Shown piece by piece: positions 56,101 to 64,000 of a stretch of DNA of 64,000 nt (within the stretch, counting starts at the first letter, position 1; each line of letters begins with the position of its first letter). The position numbers and the translations under genes are program-made. Below the pieces are notes generated by a model. That model saw nothing but the letters and a program-made list of their open reading frames with translations, searched no databases and was not told the DNA's origin. This DNA is from Alitta virens (Eukaryota > Annelida > Polychaeta > Phyllodocida > Nereididae): NCBI GenBank assembly GCA_932294295.1, contig OW028573.1, positions 70,719,829-70,783,828 of the forward strand, given 5' to 3'.

Positions 56101-59100
56101 AGCACTTAGTAGCTAAATGTACACGTGTGTACTTGTAACCACCAAGTTACAATTGTGTCTGATTGTATGTAAATGTTTGAATTTAGTTACTGTGTGCTAT
56201 AGCCATGATTAAACACAAGTTAAACTGCTGCTGCTGCAAAGGCAACTAGTGATTCACACTAGTGACTAACAATGTTATTAAATGGGATTGTTTTTGTGAG
56301 AACTTAATGTTGATTGTTCTTGCTAACTTTGCATATTTACACAAAAACTATATAATTTGTTTACTGTTTTTCACATTTTTAATGTCACCATCGTGATGAA
56401 GTTATTTGTGAATCACGGGTAGAATATGCACACACACCATTCACTGAAAAAGATTCTGTGATTTGCCATCGAAAGGACTACAATGAATATGCAAACATTG
56501 GATGGAAGTTTTCATTTGAAAAATTCAGCCAAGTCTCACTCACATTGTGCAATATTTACACAGCACAAACCAGTTACTGAAACTGACGTTTTTGTCCTCA
56601 TGTTGTGTGACTTCGTTTCAAAACACAACACGACAAACTTCGAAAAACTTCGCAGTCTTCTCATCGCCTAAGTCTGAACAGTGTATAATGGATGTATCAA
56701 GAAATAGATATGGTGTTGAAACAGCTGCAGTTTCTTATTGATAGCAGATATGAGTATGAAGATATAAGAAGATTATATTATTTTGCAACATGTGGGACAG
56801 GGCAAATCAGTCTCTCGTGTGGCTGATTTGTTAATGTACCTTTTTAGTACTTTTTTCTCAGCGTACAACTTCCCAGAAAGCCCTTTCTGATAGCTAGTGT
56901 ACACGTCTAGCCCAAAAAAGCATATTTCTAACAGGTCTTGAAAGTTTCAGAAGCTGGCACTAGACTTGTCATCATAAACATACATCTTGGCTTTTCAGTT
57001 AGTTGTAGCATGGTTCAAGCCTGAGAAATGAACTCTAGTAGCTGCTTGGAAGGTTTTATGCCAGTTTTATTACAGAATAGTGGCAGTATAGTTTCACAGT
57101 GGGTTTCTTTAGGTAATAGATTCACACATAAGGAGTTAGGCGAGCTGAGGGCAGACTGAATAGACATTTTCACTGCACCAGTGATCACAACAAGAGAATG
57201 GGACAGAATTCGACAGCATACATTTGTCATGGCCCACAGCTCCCCCTAGTGTGGATGGACAAAGTCTATGTAGATCTTGTGAACTTGAGTTTATGTGATA
57301 TTGAGCAGGTTGACCTGAGGAGGCCAGCTGATGGATGGCCCCCTTGGACACACCCCCTTCCAGGCCCTTATAACCTCTTAAGGACTGTAGATGTTTAGAA
57401 AGGGAGGGGGGGGGGGTAACTTTGCATGGTAGATGTAGGGTTGAAGGGTTGTACTTTTAAAGGAGGTCACTAGATCTGATGTATGGTCCCTTGAGACATA
57501 AATTTGCAACTTGGTTATATTATATATAGGTTGTTGCATAATACCTCCATGGTTGCATGTAGTCATTCCAAAATAGACTTTATGTAGATAGTCTCCATTA
57601 CAACAGGACAAACCATAAGTACATATGTGTATGAAATACTATGAATTCTAACTAAGGACTGACATGCATGATGAACATGTATCATAACTATAATTATTAT
57701 TATAATTTAGCTGGTCTCTGTCGCTCTGTGTCAGTGAATGATCACTGAAGTGGCTTTTCTTGTACTTGCTTCGTTGGACAAAATTGAAGATTATTTTCTT
57801 ATTTTGGCTTTTCATAATCATATTTTGTTGTACTTTCACACTAGCTTTTGAAACAAATCGTTCTTTATGTTCTCATTATAATTTAATGACCGGTGTCAAG
57901 ACATTTTGTTCCTGAATTTAGTGAAGCTTTAACTTCAGCGATGGCACTTGTGTATTTTTGTCATCTACATTTGAAAGGATCCTTTGAAAAAGCTCGAGTC
58001 AATTCGCTGACTTTATTAAGTTTCTCTGCGAATAAATTTTTCTTTAAAGCGATTTTCTCTGAATGTGTTTTTGCAAAAGATAAATCATGCTAGTTTCTTT
58101 AGATATACAATTATAGGATTTTAGCTGTTGGCTGGCCATTCTGACCTGTTTACTTGAATTACTTCATATTGTCACATAAGGGGCAATATTACGGGTTATC
58201 AAAAGTATCATGTGGCATTTATTTCCCCAATAGAAGTATACATGGAATTCTCATTGTATTGAAATGCATTCTTAAGCTGTATAAATTCAGGTATTGTTAT
58301 TCACCAGCAGGCATTCCAATATGCTAATGATTAACAATACATGGTGTGTTCTGTTGAAATGCAAAGTGCTAGACCCTAATACACGTGCAGTATATTTAGG
58401 ATAGCATTTTGCATGTAGAAAAAGGCATTTCTAAGTTTCTTGTGTTTATTCTGTAGTGTTTTTTCCCCCTTAGGACATAAGATTTCTTTTTGTGTGATGC
58501 CAGGCATGCTGCTTCTGTTGTGCAGTGAGGTTCAGAAAAGTTGGACCACCTCGTTGTATGGGAAGTTTAGATGAAAAATACATTTATATCAAACATTTTC
58601 ACTTCAAATATTTGGATTATAATTCATATTTTGCTCGTCTAATTGATGTTACGATATTTTCTGTGAAGTGAACTCAGTTCATCTGCTTTTCGTGCTGTGG
58701 ACAATCATGGTCACCTGACTTATGTTGTGCAAGGTTTAGGTGTAAAAAAATTCATTCAAGTCAGTTAAACTTTTTCTCTTGAAATATTTTGATTATAATT
58801 CAGATTCTGCCTGTCTAATTAGATTTTACAAAATGTTCTGTCAAGTGAACATAGTTCGTCTGCTTTTCGTGCTGTATACAATCATGGTCGTCACGTGACT
58901 TGGGTTGTGCGCTGTCGGTGTGATCCAGGCAGGGCATGTATTCAACAGGCTTATGCAGCGGATCAGTCTCTTGTCTTGCTAATCCAACACACCACAGCCC
59001 TGCTACTGTGGTTGCCCACCCTCCGCATCTGCATCATAAACGATGATGATGTGATATGTTATGATATTTATCCTCATCATGTGTCACCGTTATCAGACTT

Positions 59101-62100
59101 TCAGTTTGTCACTTCGCTGATCATACTAACTTTTTGGGTCAATGTACAGTATAAACGTATGGATTGCTGAGGTTATGCAGTTGAAGTTGAGTCCAGCTAG
59201 GGTCGAATTTCTCTTTGCAAATTGTTGTGTAATTGAAATAGTGGTGTCTCTCTGAATTTTTGACTTGTGTATATGTGTCCATTGACATTTAAAAGTTTGG
59301 CAAAGGTGTTAAAAGTCACACTAAAGTTGAGAATTAAGTGAATAATATAATTTAAATGCCCCCCTACCCGTATTTTGAACCTTGGACAACTAGTTTGAAC
59401 GATGGAGGCATTTCAGTACGTAATAGTTGATGAAATATGGAAGATAGTGCTTAGAGAGAGATGGTTGATAATGAGGGGATGAAGTTTTGCACTGGGCTCA
59501 CTGAATACATCATGTAGTGCACAGATGATGATAATGATTCGTGTGTGAGGGGCATAATGATGATGGGGGCAGTTGCTGCTGCTGCTGAGTGACAAACACA
59601 GCATCCCAGTATCCATGCCTATGAATTGAGGGGGTTGGGGGGGGGGGGGGGCTGGCTGCTGCCCATAGTTGGACATAATGTAATAAACAGCTATTGGGGA
59701 ATCAATCATTATAATTAGGGATTTCCTGGGGTGGTACGATGGCGGTGATGATGCTGGTGGATGGATGGATGCTGCTTGGAGCGCCGGCAGCTGATGCTGC
59801 TACTGCTGCTGCTGATGCAGGCTCTAACAGCAGTAGTGATGCGGAGTTCATTTCATCATGAGCTGGTGTGAGGAGGACCCATACCTACTGGGCAGTGTGT
59901 GCCCAACTGGACATTACACAATCGACATGTACGGTCCCTGGGATGGAAGTTATCACCACCACCAGCCCCATGTTGCTGCTGCTGCTACTCCATCCCCCTG
60001 CTCTCCTCACCAGCAGCAACCTCATCATCACCAACAGGCTCATCACCAGCATCACCCCCATCGGACCACACCCCTTATGGGCCACCACAGCCCCCCTACA
60101 TGTCAACAGGGACCCTCTAGCCAAACCCCACAGTCCGGTAAGTCACTGTCACACCCCCCTGACATGTCAGGGCTGCTGTTGCTCCTGCTGCTGCAGGGCA
60201 TCTCATCTTGCAGCTGTTTTTCTTTATCATGACTGGTTTCCATGGTTACTGCCTCTGTAACCATGTCAGAGGTCACTACGTAACTTTCGATCACTTTGTA
60301 CATACCCTGTTATCAATCGTAAGACGGTAACCCTAAACAGGACAATCCTGATCAAAATACTCATTCTGAAAGATAATGCCCGTTTATGCGTCCATGAAAA
60401 CATCACTTGGATCACGCATATATTTTTCCATGGTTTATGGCAGACTGCGATGGCCTGACTCATTCACAAGGCAATTTATTGCTATAATTTGCCATCCCAA
60501 GTCTATTTGGTGCACTGCTGGTCACCCTGTTTAGTGGAAAAATACTATTTTCTGTCAAGAGTAGGGAGGGGGGTGCTTACTGCATATTTATCTGCAAATA
60601 CATTCGCAGTAATGTCCTGTATGACAGATATATATACATCTTTACTGGAGTTTTTTTCAGCTCTATGTGCTGAAGTAATTTTCTTTAACACTGAGTCACA
60701 AATGTTGTCATTTAGTTTTATTAGATTCGTAAAACTAACTTGATGTATGGTGTATTTTTTATATGTAGTTTTTTTTACTACAGCTACGATTTCCAAGAAA
60801 TTCAGTGCTATCATGCGGTTAGTTTGCAACTGAAAAGCACAACTGATCTAACCTGTAATTAGCTGTAAAAGTGTCACCAATTACGTAATAATAGCTGACA
60901 CTTAATTCCTATTGCGCGTAATGTAATGTCATCATTAAAATGAGAAGTAATTAAGTTGTACACTTAGGCCATTGACCTTAAGGGCTTTAGTCCGGCTTAT
61001 AGCATATTTGGGTGGTGTGGAGAGCACTGCATATGAATGTATAGGGCTGAGTGAACATTTTGTGTGTATATAGCTAAGCTAATATATAGTGGGGACATAC
61101 AACTTTAACTCTGGAACTATTTGATCTAAACTTCACCCCATGCTGAGGAACATGTTTTATAGTGCGCACTATGTAAATTGTTCAATGGAATGAAATTCAT
61201 GGTTATATCATAACCTTATATGATTTGCGATTCCAAGAACGTTATAAAGCTGACGATATACATTGCTCGATTCATGTGCAAGAATATGATAATGAGGTGT
61301 CAGATAACGTCATGACCTTGACCTTGACATAATTCATGCGGTCAACTGTGACAGTGTACAATAGTCCGCTGTGGTACTGTAACATATCATTAGATTGGAA
61401 TACTCAAAAAGTGGATATTTTTCATGATTTTGACACCCATTGGATGTAATAATACTTAGAAGCAGTGCATACTGAGTTTTTTTGGCTTCAAGTTTTTACG
61501 TGCACACTTGTATCTGTTTTATCATTCTTATCAGTATCAGTGGACAGTGAACAGTGAAGAATTGAATTACATACAGTGGCAAGAATTGGCCATTATACTC
61601 TGGCCATTATCACTGAGTATGTCATAGTTCAACTTGCCAAGTGAAATAGAGTCAGTGCTGGCCTGGATAAGATAGCATTGTTTCCTGTGATAGCCTCTGG
61701 ATTTATTATCAGCATAGCAGCACTTGAACCCAGTTAAGCAAACCTGTTTGTTGCACAGATTGCGAATATAATATGTGCTGAAGTTTGAACTGTGAGCCAC
61801 ACTCCAACAAGAGGGATAGTCTTGACTAGTAATTTAGTAACGAAGAGCCCTACAAGCTCTCACTGATCTGGATGTGTTACTCCAACTTTTTTTCCTCCGT
61901 TATCTGTTAATCATCATGTTCAACGGTACAGTTACGCTTTATAATGAGCCTGTATATTGTTGCTATAAGATATAGTACCCTGCTGTTTAATATAATGGCT
62001 TTTATGATATTTTGCATTAAAATATATCTTTATCGTAATTTTTTGTTTTCGATTCGGGTTAAAATTAGGAATTGATAAGTTGTATTTGCATTGATATTGC

Positions 62101-64000
62101 AAGGAGTAAGGGGAAAATTTATCAACGGCATAACAAGAATTGCTTTATATATATATGTTTCTTGTACATACAAATAACTTTAGCATGACAATAAATGTAT
62201 ATGACTGACTGATGGGGCCATAATTGTGGTCTCCAGCAATATTGACTCTATATTAAGCATGTTAAGTACATGTAATCATCACCAATCCTCCAACCTTTGA
62301 ATGTTAGTTTTAGTCACCGGTGCAATTTACATACTTGCATCTCGCTGCATTGATTAGAACTATGTTTAGTTTGAGTCCTCTCGCCAGAAAAAAGGAGGAG
62401 GGCTCGCTGTACGATTCAGTAATTTAAATGTCTTTAATTTTTCTTTGCAGCGCACATAGAAGTCATTCCTTGCAAAGTTTGTGGGGACAAGTCATCAGGT
62501 GTTCATTATGGAGTTATTACGTGTGAAGGATGCAAGGTAAGCGTAAACGTAAATGACTTCAAAAATGTGTAATGTTGTATTCACAATTCAATAATATACT
62601 GGCAGAGGTAAATGTATTGATAGAAGAAGAAAAAAGAGAATAATTTCCTGCCGTTAAGTCCAGTAGTATAATGTCTCAGTGATGTTTATCTTATCAAGAC
62701 TTATTGATCAAATCTATTTTTCTACTGCTGAAATTTTTATTTAAATCCACTGCTGAAAAATTCTGACATATTTATTTTTTATGCACTTTATTTTAACCAA
62801 TTATTCTTAAGTAACAATGTAGTTCAGCATCTTTACTTATTGAGTTACAACAATACACACACATCTTAAAAAAACAAACGAAACAAAATGAAAAGAAAAA
62901 GAATTGCTTATGTACTCTTTATCATGGTCTATTATGTGCTAGTCCCACATTGTCCATCAATATAAATGCAAAGCAGAATATATTTTGCAATTTGTTTGTG
63001 CGTGTAATTAGAAGCTGAATGTTGTGCAATACATTAATTACTTACTGGCATTGTTTTTAGGGTTTCTTCCGAAGAAGCCAAGCTGGTCCAGTCAATTACC
63101 AGTGTCCGCGAACGAAGAATTGTGTCATTGATCGCGTGAACCGGAATCGATGTCAATACTGTCGTCTTCAAAAGTGCCTTGCTCTCGGCATGTCCCGAGA
63201 TGGTAAGATTGTTTAAACATATGCTTTATATACTCTTCAATCCATTCTCAAATCAGTGAATTGTAAGTCCTGCATGATAAATTTAGTAATGTTAGAATTT
63301 GGAGCCGCAATAGCCTAAGACATGTAATTGATTGCTTTGTGAAGTTAATTTATGTGATGTCTTTTCAGCCGTCAAATTTGGTCGAATGTCCAAAAAACAG
63401 AGGGAAAGAGTGGAGAACGAAGCCAATTTCCACAAACAAAACAGACTGAATGGAATAACAGAACCGTTACCATTCCCTAATGGAACTCAAATAACCAACA
63501 ATAATTTTTATCCAGGGTAAGACATTCCATGTGTTGTGTTATTTTGTGGAAGTTTTTCACTGATGTGATCATAATTATTAAAGGATTTTCTGCTCGTACA
63601 GACTAATCTGTGTAGCACGATCATCCAAGGGAATTCATCAAAGTGGCTGTTGAAGTGTAGGGTAAAGCAATTAGTGAATGTATAGTCTGCGATAATATAC
63701 AGTACAGTAGGTGACCAGTCTGTACAAACGGCCATATGGGCCGGTTTGAGTCGTCTGTATTGAGAAATATGTGTACATGCAGTATGATATTATGTATTTC
63801 ATTTTCACTTGTTTAAGTGTATTTAAAATGTATTATTGCAGATTAACACCTCATCAGTACCAGTATGCCAATGGGTATGTTGCTTATCCCACATCCGGCC
63901 TTCCCAACAATTTTGTAACACAGGTGCCTCAGGAGGGTTCAACATACTCCGCAGAAGCTCTCCAGCAGACCATCATCAAGACAGAGGAGCTCGATCCAGG
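46991..64000 (+). CDS. ROR: ROR/HR3-type nuclear receptor (NR1F), partial at 3' end
   Basis: Ligand-regulated transcription factor binding AGGTCA half-sites with a 5' A/T flank. Exons seen: alternative first exon 1A 46991-47108 or 1B 59858-60137, then 62451-62536, 63061-63202, 63369-63516, and 63842 to beyond 64000. Both first exons end in phase 1, matching the DBD exon. The DBD begins [20 protein letters not shown]. The first zinc finger has CKVC and CEGC with P-box EGCKG, and the second has the four cysteines in YQC, KNC, NRC and QYC. The C-terminal extension [20 protein letters not shown] is the ROR/HR3 signature. The hinge follows; the ligand-binding domain lies outside the window. Exon 1A lies next to TMEM234. 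The symbol is given at subfamily level only, since a single invertebrate ROR is expected. Confidence 0.93.
53226..53253. repeat. Perfect 28-bp palindrome
   Basis: CATGGAGTCATAAG followed directly by its inverse CTTATGACTCCATG; no loop. It is in ROR intron 1. Confidence 0.9.
53297..53446 (+). repeat. Tandem duplication of about 70 bp
   Basis: Two copies share GAAACATTGAA(A/C)TGTGGAAAT, CCAACAATGATGTGTTGC and ATGCCACAGAATCT, starting near 53300 and 53381. Confidence 0.85.
55560..55632 (+). repeat. 25-bp tandem repeat
   Basis: Near-copies of CACTTGGCTTAACTTATAAAT(A/T)CTT, about three in a row. Confidence 0.8.
58546..58913 (+). repeat. 180-bp tandem duplication upstream of ROR exon 1B
   Basis: Two diverged copies (about 58546-58733 and 58734-58913) share ATTATAATTCA, CTGCTTTTCGTGCTGT and ACAATCATGGTC. 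The second copy holds CACGTGACTT. They end about 0.8 kb before the exon 1B leader. Confidence 0.8.
59739..59861 (+). other. Upstream ORF overlapping ROR exon 1B start
   Basis: A 40-codon ORF ([20 protein letters not shown], then an Ala/Ser-rich end) whose stop TGA (859-861 of 59xxx) overlaps the exon 1B start ATG (858-860) as ATGA. It precedes the main ORF in the same presumed leader. Confidence 0.6.
59858..60137 (+). CDS. ROR: ROR alternative first coding exon 1B
   Basis: ATG followed by 93 codons and a donor G|GTAAGT, also phase 1. The start [20 protein letters not shown] leads into a His/Gln/Pro-rich stretch ([22 protein letters not shown]) and ends SSQTPQS. Low-complexity His/Gln regions are common in receptor N-termini. 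Other open frames over the same DNA are shadows of this repeat-rich sequence. Confidence 0.75.
60138..62450. other. ROR intron between exon 1B and the DBD exon
   Basis: No exon seen. Contains a compact receptor-type motif TGACCTTGACCTTGACAT at 61313-61330. Confidence 0.6.
61313..61330 (-). promoter_or_regulatory. Candidate nuclear-receptor binding site
   Basis: The minus strand reads ATGTCAAGGTCAAGGTCA: two overlapping TCAAGGTCA extended half-sites, the type bound by NR5A/ERR monomers and weakly by RORs. It lies 1.1 kb before the DBD exon. Inference only. Confidence 0.35.

Larger units (their letters stand above)
47109..59738. other. ROR intron 1 (12.6 kb to exon 1B leader)
   Basis: AT-rich, without recognisable exons. 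It contains GC-richer sequence at 47340-47560, possible SINE-like heads near 52240 and 52890, a perfect palindrome at 53226-53253, local tandem duplications (53297-53446, 55560-55632, 58546-58913) and poly-G/C tracts. A minus-strand open frame of 95 codons (48683-48970) has no recognised homology and no splice or gene context. Confidence 0.6.

Noticed and set aside
58895..59170. 91-codon plus-strand open frame upstream of ROR exon 1B
   Set aside because: No family likeness and no correct splice link to ROR; starts inside the second copy of a tandem duplication.
59868..60260. Alternative plus- and minus-strand open frames over ROR exon 1B
   Set aside because: Shadow frames of a CAC/CAG/CTG-rich exon; only the frame starting at 59858 has a start, a donor and the right phase.

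Overview
This is animal nuclear DNA. It is AT-rich, carries intron-containing genes with GT-AG splice sites, and is full of MITEs, SINE-like repeats, LINE fragments and microsatellites. Five protein-coding genes can be rebuilt exon by exon. One encodes a ROR/HR3-type nuclear receptor, a bilaterian family, so the source is a bilaterian. The repeat load and the protein sequences look like a marine invertebrate deuterostome such as a hemichordate, echinoderm or cephalochordate. That placement is a guess; I cannot fix the species.

Layout: (1) 1684-21660, minus strand: NAGLU, lysosomal alpha-N-acetylglucosaminidase, 23 coding exons plus one duplicated exon. (2) 22963-36789, minus strand: GLDC, the mitochondrial P-protein of the glycine cleavage system, 23 coding exons, 1026 codons. 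(3) 38232-44125, plus strand: PPP1R42 (LRRC67), 8 coding exons, head-to-head with GLDC. (4) 44983-46498, minus strand: TMEM234, 5 coding exons, convergent with PPP1R42. (5) 46991-64000 and beyond, plus strand: a ROR/HR3 nuclear receptor with two alternative first coding exons, the DNA-binding-domain exons and part of the hinge. It is cut by the window end before the ligand-binding domain.

The genes do not form a pathway; they are unrelated neighbours. NAGLU acts in lysosomal heparan sulfate breakdown, GLDC in mitochondrial glycine catabolism, PPP1R42 is a PP1-binding leucine-rich-repeat protein, TMEM234 is a small membrane protein, and ROR is a transcription factor.

The introns hold most of the unusual material: a 34-bp minisatellite interrupted by a LINE insertion (8.4-10.4 kb), a 2.7-kb element with 0.6-0.7 kb inverted arms and a decayed transposon ORF (30.3-33.05 kb), several short inverted-repeat elements (some with TAA or TTAA target duplications), tRNA-derived SINE-like copies and many tandem duplications. 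The most biologically interesting gene-level observations are the duplicated NAGLU exon, the two alternative ROR N-termini with matching splice phase, and an upstream ORF whose stop overlaps the second ROR start codon (ATGA). I saw no prokaryotic-type system, CRISPR array, rRNA or convincing tRNA gene.
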